In this document: positions 1 through 11,297 of the stretch, in pieces
How positions within the stretch are numbered: position 1 is the first letter of the stretch
Layout: each line of letters begins with the position of its first letter
NCBI RefSeq assembly: GCF_037975245.1
Contig: NC_092572.1
Span: 23,854,489-23,918,488 of the forward strand
Direction of reading: 5' to 3'
DNA length: 64,000 bases
DNA from: Apostichopus japonicus
Lineage: Eukaryota; Echinodermata; Holothuroidea; Aspidochirotida; Stichopodidae
Program-made: the position numbers and the translations under genes
The notes under the pieces: generated by a model
Seen by the model: the letters and a program-made list of their open reading frames with translations, nothing else
What the model was told of the DNA's origin: nothing
Database searches by the model: none

Positions 1-99
1 AAGTATAAAAGAATAGTTTGATTTCATCTTCAGAAAAACAGCATCTCTAACTCAGAAAACATTCCATTCAGCAATTAAACAACCGGTTTTGGTATGCGT

Positions 100-720
100 T
101 GTTATCAAAGCTTTAATTTCGTAACAGACCATGTTGTCTCTGTTTTATTTATATCTGGCATCTCAAATATACCTTTTCTACTTATATTATGATAAAGTAA
201 ACCAAACAGATAACAGTGACTGAAAAACACAGCTACCTGTACACTATCAACATATTTTGTGTAACAGTCATGTGTAGCGTTATGTTCTTGTTGGTAGTTC
301 ATATATATCTCTCCCTAAACATGGAATCAAATGACATCAATGTTTGTGTAACAACCCTTGTGTACCTTTCTTGTTCTTATTGGTAGTTCATGCAACTCTC
401 CACTTATAATGACATAATATCTAAACGTTACCAACTGATAAGCCTAAGAGCAGTCTTTAGTAGCTGATGGAGTCATTTTCTTATTGAAGGTAGCTCAGTT
501 TACCTGAATGTTACCACCACTGACTTGTCACTAATTTATTTCATGAGCCAGGATTGAGTAAATTTACCTGGAGGGTAGCAGTTGTGACAACACGGTCTGA
601 TGCTTCTATTCCAGCTGTGGATGTTCCCACTCTTTCATCGTCCTGTCTGTTTGATGTGCTGGGCTGTTTAACACTTGAAGGGTCAGGTGCCTAGTTAAGA
701 ATAAACAGTATATTAGTATA
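100..720. repeat. Left copy of duplicated linker-exon region
   Basis: This stretch matches about 4625-5165 in the same orientation over most of its length, with small indels. Both copies hold the S/T-rich linker exon and the sequence that in gene 1 leads to the ZU5 exon. In gene 1 a ZU5 exon follows on the minus strand; here the equivalent position would fall left of the window. It therefore marks either the next tandem paralogue or a second ZU5 module of gene 1. The match was read by eye and identity was not computed. Confidence 0.65.
568..690 (-). CDS. S/T-rich linker exon (left copy)
   Basis: A 123-nt exon candidate on the minus strand. An acceptor ending TTAACTAG precedes it and a donor GTAAAT follows it; it is open in phase 0 for 41 codons. 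The peptide starts APDPSSVKQPST and ends SDRVVTTATLQ, so it is a Ser/Thr-rich low-complexity linker with no recognised domain. Its 25-codon paralogue lies at 5050-5124; this copy carries an internal insertion of about 16 codons. Conservation of both splice sites and of the open phase supports coding function. What it splices to lies outside the window. Confidence 0.45.
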
Positions 721-1630
721 AGCTCTAAACCACACCAAACCTCTGGGCCACACCAATACTTCTCACTTTTGACAAGCACAGCTGACAAGACAAATACCCA
801 AATACGGTTTTAAATGGTCATACATGTTTGTTTGACCTGATATGTTAACATTTATATTGTTGCAATTAGTAGTATGTATCTTAACTTTGATTTGGAGTTT
901 AACTATAAGTTAAAATTTAACCTTCAGTTGAGGTCTTGCTTACCTGATCAGGGAGCTAATTATATTTGGTTTACTTAAATGTTTTCAGAAAGGAAGCTTA
1001 AATGGGTTCTACGTGTTTTCGTTCTTTCGTCATTCTGTTGCTGCCAACCTGTTACAAACACCTCACAGTAAAACGAAAAATCTTGAACAAAGTTCTTCAA
1101 AACATTGAAATATTACTACTGATCTTTCAGGCTCTTGTTTAATGTAATCCTTCCGGTTCCTATATTGTCTTCCACAGTGACCTAGAACTTATCTTATGTA
1201 TCCCTAATTCACATTGTATCTTATTAATGACTTTAATTAAACCATATGTTATATTAGGAAATATCTTGGAGGATTTAGTTGCACTTTTCTTTGTCTTCTA
1301 TTGACATTTGAACTGTACAATTGTTCATAAAATTTTATACTTAAATCTGATAACCCATGTACCATATCACCCATTAATGTAAATTACATGTTGGTACTTT
1401 CTGGGGTATTACTACGGCTTGAACATATTGAGTTTATTGTATGCATCAATTTACTTCTTTCAAAGCACTTTTCCAATACTAGTTCATAACATACACAGTT
1501 TGGTGATCTATTTTACAAAATACATCTACTCTAGTCTTTCTTTGTTACCATTTTTTATTCCTTACACGAAAGCAAAAGGAATCTATGCGATGGTGATTGC
1601 GCGTGTGTGTGTATGTGGCGACCTTGGCTC
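721..1630. other. No gene recognised; intronic or intergenic
   Basis: AT-rich sequence without an open exon flanked by convincing splice signals on either strand. No repeat family was recognised in it. Confidence 0.5.
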
Positions 1631-2372
1631 GTAAACATGATAACTCAACAATGGCAAGTTGGATTGAAGTCATACTCGGTACACAGATGCGCCATACTAA
1701 GTAGAAGAACCCTATTGACTTTGGTGCTCATTTCATGAATCATAATGAAGTCACAGGGTTAAACGTTAAAATCGTCAAATGCTAATAACTCTGCAACCAA
1801 AAGTCAGAATTAATTTATACTTGGTATTAATATGTTGGTAGATAGCGGGTACATTTTGAAATATGTTCAAGTTGATATTATGCATATTTATTAGGAAGCG
1901 GGGCTTAACATGATTTTCACTAAAATAGCTAGGAAACACGGTAAATGAACAACAACAAGTTGGAATAAAGTCATAATTAGTACATAGATGCGCCATAGTA
2001 AGTAGATGAAATCTATTGATTTTGGTTTTCATCTCATGAATAATAATTAGGTCACGGGGTCAAACGTGAAAATCTCCAAATGCTAATAACTCCGCGACCG
2101 AAAGTCAGAAGTTATTCATACTTAGAATTAATGTGTTGGTAGATAGTGGGTACTTGGTGACATAGGTTCAAGTTGATATGATGCATATTTATAGTTGGGC
2201 GGGCTTAAGTTTATTTTCACTAAAATAGCTTGTAAACAAGGTAAGTTAACATATTCAGTAGGTAGGTCCACATCCAGTGAAAGAACCTTGCAATGTAATC
2301 AACAATGACGAAAGATAGGGATTTAAATATCAATTGGCAAGGAATCACGATAAGCCAACTGGCGTTCTGGTT
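1631..2372 (+). repeat. Tandem ~300-bp repeat, two and a part copies
   Basis: Two direct copies (about 1631-1930 and 1931-2230) share long runs such as GATGCGCCATA, TGCTAATAACTC and TTTTCACTAAAATAGCT in the same order at about 300-bp spacing. A third copy begins at about 2231 and breaks off. The block ends near 2372 with a GGCAAGGAATCAC...GCCAACTGGC motif that recurs in inverted orientation at about 51346-51377, so this is probably an interspersed element with an internal tandem duplication. No coding capacity is evident. Confidence 0.7.
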
Positions 2373-2578
2373 CAATTTAAAAAAAAAAAAAACAGTAATT
2401 AAAAAGTAGCTGAAACAGTCATTATATAATCTTCAAAACTTAAACATCCTTTTCGCTATGTTGGATACACAATATTGTTGTTTTAGTAAAATAGAATATT
2501 TCATGACAAACAAATGCAGAAAACTAATCCGCATCAAAGCGTCATTATTAAGCTGGATCTATTTGATTAAGTTCAAAC

Positions 2579-2728
2579 CTTGAGCAGGAAGGTGTAGTCC
2601 TCAAGATTTGGAGCTTGGCCGGCTTTGAAAAGACACGTGCAAGTATCTGTTCCCATAGGTTCTGTTCTGTTCAGCACAAATGTGCAAAAAGTCCCTTTGT
2701 TAATGGCAACTTTTTCAAAGGATATCAC
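2579..2728 (-). CDS. Gene 1 exon: UPA domain, third part
   Basis: A 150-nt exon with acceptor TTCTACCTCAG and donor GTTTGA (weak but GT), open in phase 0 for 50 codons. The peptide contains CTFVLNRTEP and ends DYTFLLK, and it aligns by pattern with the gene 2 exon at 29859-30002 (VSFVLQRKQT ... PIIFVLK). From the order of exons this is the last beta-rich part of a UPA domain, the module that packs against ZU5 in UNC5, PIDD1 and ankyrins. No linker or Death exon like those of gene 2 was found downstream (to the left), where only the 300-bp repeats and the duplicated linker exon are seen. Confidence 0.65.
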
Positions 2729-3079
2729 CTGAGGTAGAATAAAAGAACTGAATACATTCTTCGACACTTTAACTCCCTAGCATTAACTAATTTTAAGTTC
2801 AAACATTTGCTTTACAATGGATATGATTTGGTGCTCTGAATGTGTAATCAACTTATGCATAGCTACAGTACTCATTGTTGAATGCTTGAAGTTTTAGGAT
2901 TGACCACGACATAGAATTCTTCACTCTGTAGAAATTTAAATGATTTCTAATTTTTATTGCTACATGGGTGAAATGTGTAACTTTCCTATTAAGTTGGCTT
3001 AATAATTAATCAGTTCAAAATTTACAAATTCAAAGTTTTAAAATAATGTATGACCTGTTCACAGTTGACATTAACATAC

Positions 3080-3214
3080 CTGTGGGTTGTTTCCTTTACT
3101 GCAAGTCCATGTCATTGGTTCAAATTTATCTAATGAAATGGTCAAAGGTTTCCCATCTTTTTTAAACACTGTGGGTTGTTCATGTAGCAAACTTGCATTG
3201 TTACGCTTGGGAAC
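3080..3214 (-). CDS. Gene 1 exon: UPA domain, middle part
   Basis: A 135-nt exon, acceptor TTCTGTTTTCAAAG, donor GTATGT, phase 0-0, 45 codons. The core KKDGKPLTISLDKFEPMTWT corresponds to KEGKQPLTISFNGTDPGNTW in the gene 2 exon 33050-33193, which fixes homology and reading frame. In the UPA family this is the region of strands around a Gly-Lys-Pro-Leu turn. The two paralogues differ freely in their N-terminal halves but keep exon phase, as expected for an expressed, diverging domain. Confidence 0.7.
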
Positions 3215-3309
3215 CTTTGAAAACAGAAAGATAAGCAGATGGTCACGGTAGAGGAAGGATAACAGATATAAATATTCAATTACGACATTCAGCAATGAAT
3301 TTAACTCAC

Positions 3310-3530
3310 CTCTACACAAGTTACTAAATCCCAGTAATATCCAATATCAAGATACATGGAGTCCGTTGGACCACAGCGTCCAGCAGCATACACTACAATG
3401 TTCTTGGCTTCGACTATTTTGTCAAGAATTTCAATTTTCTCCCAGCTAAAACGTTGAATCTCAATCACACAATTGTGCTCACCCAGCTCATAATGAGTAT
3501 TGGACTGCTCCTCCCATTGCGGCTCGCTAC
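3310..3530 (-). CDS. Gene 1 exon: end of ZU5 and start of UPA
   Basis: A 221-nt exon, acceptor TTTATTTTTATGTTAG, donor GTGAGT, entering in phase 1 and leaving in phase 0. It carries IQRFSWEKIEI followed by VEAKNIVVYA and LDIGYYWD, matching LLGFCWVKIVI, VEAKNIVVFA and LEVGYYED of gene 2 (33392-33621). In PIDD1 and FIIND proteins the equivalent boundary strand carries the His-Phe-Ser autoproteolysis motif; here the sequence is Arg-Phe-Ser-Trp (Ser codon 3445-3447), so Ser is kept but the preceding His is not. Whether it self-cleaves is unknown. Confidence 0.72.
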
Positions 3531-3589
3531 CTAACATAAAAATAAAGAAGAATAACATGAAACGAAAGTCGCACATTGTGATTTCAAAC

Positions 3590-3706
3590 CAGGTTTCTCA
3601 TTAGCACACTCACTCCCATGACTAATATGCATTCTAGATTGGCATTGAAAAACACATTTGTCAGGCATAGAGCATCCAGTAGGTGCAGAGCTGTGCACTT
3701 CGAAAA
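3590..3706 (-). CDS. Gene 1 extra Cys-containing exon between ZU5 and UPA
   Basis: A 117-nt candidate exon with acceptor AACAATTGTTTATAG and donor GTTTGA (the same weak donor as exon 2579-2728). In phase 1-1 it is open for 39 codons with four Cys (GCSMPDKCVFQCQ ... SECANEKP). It sits in the intron between the ZU5 exon and the ZU5-end/UPA exon and is phase-compatible with both, so it could be included or skipped without changing frame. No counterpart was seen in gene 2. The function is not recognised, and it may be a chance open stretch. Confidence 0.38.
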
Positions 3707-4302
3707 CTATAAACAATTGTAATTTTTACCAGTAAAATTGATATCTTCAGAAAGTTTGGTTACAAGTTGCACATTCATCGCAATACATTCCATTTACAAA
3801 GTTCCATGAAGTTAGTACCTAATATGAATTCAAAATAGAAATATTAATGCAAAATTTGGGAAGGAACTACACTGTTTTATTGCACTTTACATTCATTCCC
3901 ACAAGCAATTCAGTTTTCTTACAAAACATCACATCAATTCATTACCTACCCTTGATAATCAAGGATCTCATATTTTTAAGAGTTCAGGGATTAACTTAGG
4001 GCTTTCCCTATAAAACACCAATCTCATCAAATGTTATGATGTAAGGTCAAGTAACCTTCTACAAAATTTGGCAACTTCAACACCTGATCGACAAGTTCAA
4101 TACTAGACTCTCTATTGGCACTTCTACATCTACAATTGCACTGAAAGCATGAGAAGTTCTGACTTTAGAACACCAACTGGTAATATTGCTTGCCAGTAGC
4201 GCATGGCAATTACAAAAGAAAACTCTACATAATTTACAGTCATATTTCACACAAGTATCTCACTTAAAATGAAAGAAAGTGAAATGTCTTCAGTACAATT
4301 AC

Positions 4303-4617
4303 CTTCTTTATGATGACTTCTATATATCTTTGCTTTCCATTCACATCCTTTCTTAAGAACCAAGCAATGAGGTAGTGTCAATATGGCTGGCTTCATAAGT
4401 TTCAGGTTGCTAGGCAATAGCTCAACCACCAGTGACGAGTTACTAGCAAATGTAAGTGATTCACTTTCGAGATGGGGTGGAATAATTATCATCTGAATGA
4501 ACTGTTCCCCTTCTAGAGCCCCAGAAGGTATTTCCAGGCTGGCCCCAGTATCTGGAATATCCAATCTTCCTCCTTCCTTGTTGATCATCAGCATTACCCT
4601 CAGGGATTTGGACAACA
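4303..4617 (-). CDS. Gene 1 exon: ZU5 domain
   Basis: A 315-nt exon in phase 1-1 with donor GTAATT. The peptide has the ZU5 signature: GGRLDIPDTGASLEIPSGAL near the start, then SNSSLVVELLPSNLKLMKPAIL and TLPHC. It matches GGLLQIPNTG ... LVFPPNAV ... VVLELLPNGLQL ... LTLPHC of gene 2. ZU5 is a beta-sandwich found in ZO-1, UNC5, PIDD1 and ankyrins, usually coupled to UPA and Death. The acceptor is poor (AAAATCAAG without a pyrimidine tract), which may mean the true start differs or splicing of this copy is impaired. Phase fits the exons at 3590-3706 and 3310-3530. Confidence 0.78.
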
Positions 4618-5049
4618 CTTGATTTTTGGAATATTGTATGTACCTCTTCTATTTATAATGTGGGAAAGAAAAAACCAAACAGCTACCAGTGACAGAGAAA
4701 GCCGGCTACCTGTACCATATCAACTGACTTCACTATAAGTGTGACAGTCATTTGTAGCTTTATGTTCTTGTTGGTAGTTCATATATATCTTTCTTTATAC
4801 ATGGAATCAACTGACATCAATGGGTTTGTGTAACAACCCTTGTGTACCTTTCTTGTTCTTGTTGGTAGTTCATGCAACTCTCCACTTATAATAACATTAT
4901 ATCTACACGTTACCAACTGATTAGCCTAAGAGCAGTCTTTAGTAGCTGATGGAGTCATTTTCTTATTGAAGGTAGCTCAGTTTACCTGAACGTTACCACC
5001 ACTGTTTTGCCACTAATTTATTTCATGAGCCAGGATTGAATAAATTTAC

Positions 5050-5124
5050 CTGTATGGCAGCAGTTGTGACAACACGGTCTGATACTGGTGTGCTGGGCTG
5101 TTTAACACTTGAAGGGTCGCGAGC
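5050..5124 (-). CDS. Gene 1 S/T-rich linker exon
   Basis: A 75-nt exon candidate, acceptor CTCGTAACTAG, donor GTAAAT, open in phase 0-0 (ARDPSSVKQPSTPVSDRVVT...). It is the shorter paralogue of the exon at 568-690. Its phase 0 exit does not match the phase 1 entry of the ZU5 exon at 4303-4617, so either another small exon lies between them or this copy is no longer used. No domain is recognised. Confidence 0.4.
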
Positions 5125-5164
5125 CTAGTTACGAGTAAACAGTATATTAGTATAGGCTCTAAAC

Positions 5165-7030
5165 ACAGTTTGTTACTGACTCTACAAAAACATAACAACA
5201 AATTAAGACAATGTACTATTATTGCCTCCATACATTCAGCTGGGTAATGATAACCCAGAACCAGGTCTTACATAGAAACAGTGTTATATGGATGTTGGGT
5301 AATACTTTACTCAAAGTAGTTTTACCTAATACTACATCGAGATGGTAGTGTATCCTATTTTTGTGCTATTCATTGTTCATGATACACATTTCAATGGTAT
5401 AGAAGTACTTTTATAAGGTGGACCGGTGGCTTAGCAGAAATTAAGATGTTTTAGTAGTATAGATGTGTTACTTGTTGGTTGGGGGTTAAAAAAAAACTGT
5501 TTTTTTTTCAAATTTTGTATTCATTCTTTGCAAAAACAAAATGTCTTCCAGTTATGTCAGAAGACATTCCTACTTGCCAGTTGAAAAGAATAAAAAATGA
5601 TGAAAATCATAAATGTATCTCTTGTTATCTCAAACTTTAGGTAAATTATTTTGTTTTTTTACCCCACCTGACTATATATTAGCATGTCTTTAGCCCTATG
5701 AGTCACTCTTAATTGGTACAGACCCCATTTGACCAGATACAGCAGATAGGCTAGGTGACAGTCTCTGCTTTGTAGCCTATTCTTAGTCCCATTGGGTGCT
5801 TAGGTACCTGCAGCCTAACAAAAGGTGTTAGTTGCCATGGCAACCTGTGGTCTAAGTGAGTAAAGGTAGCATGGGTTGAAGTACATAGTTAGCATGCTAA
5901 TTGTTGTTGCTAAATTGTTACTAGCTGTGGGATTTCCCCAACAGTATATATTTGTTATATATTTGTAGGTTTCATGTAAGTTATAAAGGGTGTAATGATC
6001 ACTGGCCTATATCGGGATATGTTAGTAGTGTAACTAGGGCAACCAGCTCCTAGTTATAAACTATATTGCGACATTCCAAGATTAATACTGCTATGCCAAC
6101 TAGGGATAGACAGTCCACTTATTTATGGAACACTGTGTTATTGCTGTATGAGTAACATAGGCAAGTAGTTGTATGTTAAGCGACCAGTTGCAAATTACTG
6201 TAAATGTCTCAAAGGTTCATTTAATTATTAATATACTTTATAGTCTACGTATTACCTATACTATATCACTGTTGTTGTGTCACCATTACTTATTATTTTT
6301 GTGTACTTGTAAATGTATGTATTAGGTAGGAGAAATCTTCCCATGTCAAGTTGAGCTTTTTGTAAATTACTGCAAATTTTCATACTTATTTTAATATGCT
6401 TATAAATTAGTTGCTTACTGTAGGAGATCGTTGACCCCTTGCCCCTTGTTTATTTTATTTGTAACTATTATGTGTTGACAATATTACAGTAGCAATGTGT
6501 AGTGACAATTCACCAAGACACTCTGGTCAAGCTGCCGTACACCTGCAGTAGAGACGAGCTGTACAAGATTATTAGAAACTAAATATATTAATTTCCACAC
6601 AGGACTTAGGTTATGTACAGTAGTTGACACCCTACCGCGATCTTTACCTTTAGACGACATTGTTAGATGCCGGAGACACCCACTCATGGTCCTGTGAACC
6701 AGGTGAACTGAGTCGATGTACCCCCCACTACTAGACCCATTAGTGGACTGAGGGATCGTACATCTAGACGAGATGGGCGGGCCACTTAGATTAGTAGGCC
6801 ATATATGTGTAAGGCTATGATGACTGCCATGTTTTGACCATATTTTATATATTCATATCATAATCCATCCTTCTTTATGGTGAATAAATAGTGTTTACCT
6901 TGCTGATTACAAGAGAACATTGTGTTTGTATTCATTGTAATAAACTTGTGTGTTATATCATCGTAAAGGCAGGCGAGCTGTTGCAGAAGTTGAACACTGC
7001 TTCCCTTGATCTAATGTGTAATGGTTGTGG
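5165..7030. other. Intron; possible decayed retroelement 3' end
   Basis: No host exon is recognised. Around 6540-6800 a plus-strand stretch with several stops reads like the Arg/Pro/Thr-rich C-terminus of an LTR-retrotransposon polyprotein, followed at 6770-6782 by a purine run (AGATGGGCGGG) and then an AT-rich tail with AATAAA-like motifs (6884, 6941). I could not find a second LTR or a target duplication, so the assignment is weak. Confidence 0.25.
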
Positions 7031-7059
7031 TTGTGTTACCAGCACAGCCTAGTCCTTAA

Positions 7060-7245
7060 ACTATGTGCTACAAGGTACTCATCTATTGTGGTGCTATAAC
7101 ATGGCCAATGAAACGATGCAACTGTATATCTGTATGATCCCACAAAGTGCCAGCAAATAAAGACTACAAATATCCTATTGGCAAGCTCTACTTTGACTTG
7201 CATCATCACAATGCAACTACAATATGTAGTTAAACATAGCATGTG
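7060..7245 (-). repeat. Conserved block downstream of propeller exon, copy 1
   Basis: Closely matches 53398-53575, at a comparable distance 3' of the propeller exon in the paralogous gene. A run including AAGTGCCAGCAAATAAAGAC is shared exactly. The minus-strand frame is partly open in both copies, but a possible donor seen in the gene 2 copy (CCTACAG/GTACAT) is destroyed here, so I treat it as conserved intron rather than an exon. Confidence 0.6.
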
Positions 7246-7737
7246 AAGTTAGGAAACAAGCAAAGCTGTGTTATACTGGTTACCATATACTGTATATACT
7301 ATAGTAATGCTCAAATCTGGCAAAATTTGTAAAATGGAACTAATAGTTATGACCTATAACTTTTTTCGCATGCAATTATTTGAAAGGTGTTGATACAGTA
7401 CTAACCTGCTACAGAAGTCAGATTTTTGCAGTAAACATGAAGCCATTTATGTTTGGCCCTAATTTCTACTGCATACACACAGTGTGTAGTCTACAATCTC
7501 ATTTTTTTAAATTGAATGTAAATATTTTGCCCTGAAATTTTCTTAAATCCTGCAAATTTTGTAAGATGTCACTAACATTTGTGTTCTACTCAAAAGTTTG
7601 CATCCACTTATACCAAATTTCCTAATTCTAGACTGCTGAATAATTAACTTATATCATATTTGTCTACTTAATTGACTTGCTGATTAATTTAGACCTAAAT
7701 TATATTCCTATTTTTATCATAATCCTGCTGTACTTAC

Positions 7738-8524
7738 CAAACTGTACTCTCTCACTTCACAAGTGAAGTAGTTTACTGTGAACAACCTGTTTACATCAAC
7801 AATCATGATTCTATGAGATTCATCAACATCAAATGACATCAGTTGTTGACTGTCAGAGAGAGAGTAAACTACAACATGGGGACAATCCCATAAAATATAA
7901 ACCAGACCACTAACAGTGATACTCCATGCAGATGAGTAGCCTGGTGCTTTATACTCATGTACAATCTTTCCCTCCATGTTGTATCTAATAGCTCTCCTAG
8001 TGTCTGTAGATATAAACAGATTATCTCCATAAACTGTTATATCTACAGGATAAACATATCTATTTAATCCTTTCAAGGTGATTGTCTTGATTTTATTTAA
8101 ACTAAAATCAAGCACAATCACCTCGTTAGAATTAAGCAAACCAATAAATATCTCTCCCTCTCTGACAGTCATACATTTGGCTGATCTATTGTGTAATAGG
8201 TTGACTGTGTGTGATGGTTCACTGTCGTCAGCCTCAATATGATAAACATGAACGAGATCACAGCACGCAGTAACTATACATGAATCATCCAAGAATGAAA
8301 CATGGTGATATCGCCATCTTGAATGATCGAATGCTTTAGTGCACAACTTAGTCATTAATAGCAACGAAGAATCAGGATCATTTAACGTAAACAGGTCTAT
8401 GAATGCTTGTGTATGTGTCCTGTTGTTGTTTACGCTCACTGCCAGCTTGTTACCGCGTACAGCCATATCAGTGACAAACCAGCCACGTTCTGTTGTACAT
8501 CTTGGTACGGTATCGCTACGTACA
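7738..8524 (-). CDS. Gene 1 exon: NHL/TRIM-like beta-propeller
   Basis: A 787-nt exon, acceptor CTTTCCATTGCAG, donor GTAAGT, entering with one base of a split codon and leaving in phase 0 (262 codons). Repeated propeller blades are visible as DMAVRGNKLAVSV, HVSFLDDSCIVTA, CMTVREGEIFIGL, DITVYGDNLFIST, SITVSGLVYILW and IVDVNRLFTV, each a strand pair about 40-45 residues apart, giving about six blades. The linker GKIVHEYKAPGYS between blades is typical of echinoderm TRIM/NHL-like propellers. No start Met is used: the apparent Met upstream is intronic. The paralogue at 54711-55485 is close along its whole length. Such propellers usually bind protein or RNA ligands; the ligand is unknown. Confidence 0.78.
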
Positions 8525-9050
8525 CTGCAATGGAAAGACAAAAAGTGCAAATACAGGTCAATCGCAAGCCTGCGTCTCCATAGTAACAAGTAATTTTAGC
8601 GTAGATATTGGCTAAATAAAGATCAGGTTTCACGAAATAAACAACGGATGGAAAAAGGATCGTACTTTCGAATGCTACGTACAAAGAGATACTATAACAG
8701 TAACACTATGACTCCATTAAATTATTACTTGTGGAAGGCAGTATACTGATCTACTGGAAAGGTCTTTAAAGGAAATTACAGTATTAGCTGACAGTAGAAG
8801 AAAAAATTATGTGAAGATAGGCTTCAAATCCATTAAAAACAAGGGAAAATTTCTCCGTTCTGGTTAGGGCACGCATATATTAAGCTATATATGAGGCGTT
8901 TGGATGATATAAGCCTGTATACTTATCTCAATGTCCAATCGAAAAAAAATGATATTATTTTGGAGTTTCTGGTGATCGGATGGTCATGGATACGATGAAT
9001 TGAGGTGAATAGGACTAAAAGATCGTACGCACCCGGAAAAAAAAAATAGT
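8525..9050. other. Sequence 5' of gene 1 propeller exon
   Basis: This should hold the upstream intron and possibly the first exon or promoter of gene 1. It resembles 55486-56030 upstream of gene 2 (shared TCACGAAATAAACAACGGATGG-like and GGAGTTTCTGGTGATCGGA-like runs). No unambiguous start exon or TATA box is visible. Confidence 0.4.
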
Positions 9051-10530
9051 TGCATATTAGCACGTTCTAATTTCCGATAAAAGGCAGAAGGGGAATGAAG
9101 TACATTTGTGTACAAATGTGGGCCTAGCTATAATATATGGTACTACTGATCGAGCGAACAATGTGTACAACATAACACTATATTGGAGGTGGTTTCGTGT
9201 TGTCTGGAATGTGATAGAAATTTTGCAGTACGTACAGTTGTCGTCAATAGTCAAATTATTACATATTAAGGAACAATTACGTTATGCAATTTTTCTTGTG
9301 GGTAATAATTGTAGAAATAACATAAAGTACAAATATATGAGGTGCTTTGGCAAAATGTCTGCAATGTTTGAAAAGCTGACGGCACTTTGCACATTTTTTT
9401 TTTTTTTTAGCAGATTGGGAGTATAGCTATAGCATGCTTGTGTGGGTTTCATACTTTTGATAGGACGTGTTGATTTAGAAGGAAAAAACACATTTTTGGG
9501 ATGGCTCGTATAAAGCATGGAGAATTTGGACCCATTTGTGATAATTATGATGAAGCAATGCTTGCATGGTTGTGCTTACATTAATGTTTTATCTCTTTAC
9601 CGGATAAATTGCAGTAAACTGTAAAGCGAATTTCAAAAAAGCAACACGCGAAGGGACCGACTACAGACAGTTAGAGTATGATGAGGAGAAATAATTTCCT
9701 CGACAATTCTTTTCAAATTGAATCGTAGGTATAGCAAATTGGACCAGTTCCAATGAAATATTAAAGCTTCCGCGCAGAACTATTGCAAATATTCATGAAA
9801 AGAAAATGAGAACGAAAGTGGCTTCACTACAGTAATTATTTAAACTGAGCGAATATAGTAAAGGATCAAACGTAGACAGTCCCGACCTTTGGCAGGCTTA
9901 TATTCGGGGCCTTTTTAAAGACATAGTTCCAATCACCAACATATGTCACTTACTCTGATTACAAATAAACCAATGCGTGAAAACTTGTGAAAGTGGTGGC
10001 GCTCTGTTAAATTACCTGAAAGCAAATACGCTCAAGACGCAACTGACAATACAAACATGCCAAATATGAAAGGACACAAATATGTCCACCTCAACATATG
10101 TACGTGTCCTATGCACCACTCACTAAATCTTACTTTTAAAAGCAATAGGGCACATATACACAGCCCACTTACTATCAGACTATCATATACGACATATAAT
10201 CTAACATACAGTTCTTGAGATTTTCTTGCTTCCTAAATATTACATTAAGCTCCGCCTACCATTCATATCAATTAATTGCAACAGTTTCATAACGTAAATA
10301 CTTACGTATGATAACAATATATAAACAGGCCAATTATGCAAGAAAAATGTGTAACTGTCAAAATATGGCCATTTTAAGATTTTGACATTACCCACTCATA
10401 TGTATGACTCATGACATCACTTCAAAGGCAAGAGAGCACGTCTACAGCTCTTTTAGCTATCAGACTATCATATATGACATGAATCCAACATATGGTTCCT
10501 GAGCTATGCAACATTACGCAATTATCACAC
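9050..10530. repeat. Gene-upstream block, copy A
   Basis: The most divergent of three copies of one block; the others are 24410-26215 (B) and 56127-57850 (C). Shared landmarks in order include GCAAAATGTCTGCAATGTTTGA-like, TTTACCGG-TAAATTGCAG, GACTATCATATA-GACAT and ATATGGTTCCTGAGCTA. Copies A and C both lie directly upstream of a propeller exon, so the block probably carries intergenic or promoter sequence of the gene family. It contains no supported exon. Confidence 0.7.
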
Positions 10531-11185
10531 CATAGGTTGCTTATGTTGTAGCATAGGATCTAAAATCGGTGGAAATCATTCAGAACATACATCGTGGATC
10601 TACTTGTAATTTTGAGGGGCCAGAGGGAGGGGGCGGGGGGGGGGAGGGGCTATTTGAGAAGAGGATTTTTAGTTGAAAATACTGCTGTTGTGCAAAATGT
10701 CTTCACAAGTTATACCCGTCTCTCTCAATTTATAAATTGGAAACAATATTTTTTTATCTCATAGATTAGGGTCAGTTGTTGATTTCTTTTGTATCTCTGC
10801 TTCTTATGTACACCAATTTCCACGTCATATCATTGTTCCTTGGGAAAATATTTACACATTGTAATTACTTAAAATCTGTTCATTTTTGTCAATAGGGACC
10901 CTAGTATTGACAGATAGGTATTGAAATGAGGTTTTAATTTTTATATTTTTTTTTATAATTGAGCTAATTAGATATGTAAATATGCAAATGAGGTTATGAT
11001 ACATACAATGTACTTTTTTTGCCCATTCGAAATTATTTTGATGAAATCTGCTGGACTTTTGATAGTTTGATGAGTTCAAGACATGTTATTTCATAAGTAA
11101 AATATAATTTGATGTTTGAATGTGAGGAATATGACTGATTTTTCCCGCCTCCCTCCAAACTACTTGACCAACATGTATTATGTAC
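10530..11185. other. Unassigned sequence with G-rich tract
   Basis: No gene seen. Bases 10612-10650 are strongly G-rich (several runs of three to ten G on the plus strand) and could form a G-quadruplex. The rest is AT-rich. Confidence 0.5.
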
Positions 11186-11297
11186 AAAGTGGCTATTCTT
11201 ACGACTAGTCGTAACAATAATGACCTTTTGCGCATGCGCAGTTGCTATTTTTACGACTAGGAGTACTATTTTTACAACCAGGAGTAACAATAATTTC

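Noticed and set aside
6484-6687. Minus-strand 67-codon frame between linker and propeller exons of gene 1
   Set aside because: The plus strand here looks like a decayed retroelement 3' region; no matching exon in gene 2 and no good splice sites.
8339-8593. Plus-strand frame opposite the propeller exon (also 55366-55560)
   Set aside because: Antisense shadow of the conserved propeller coding sequence.
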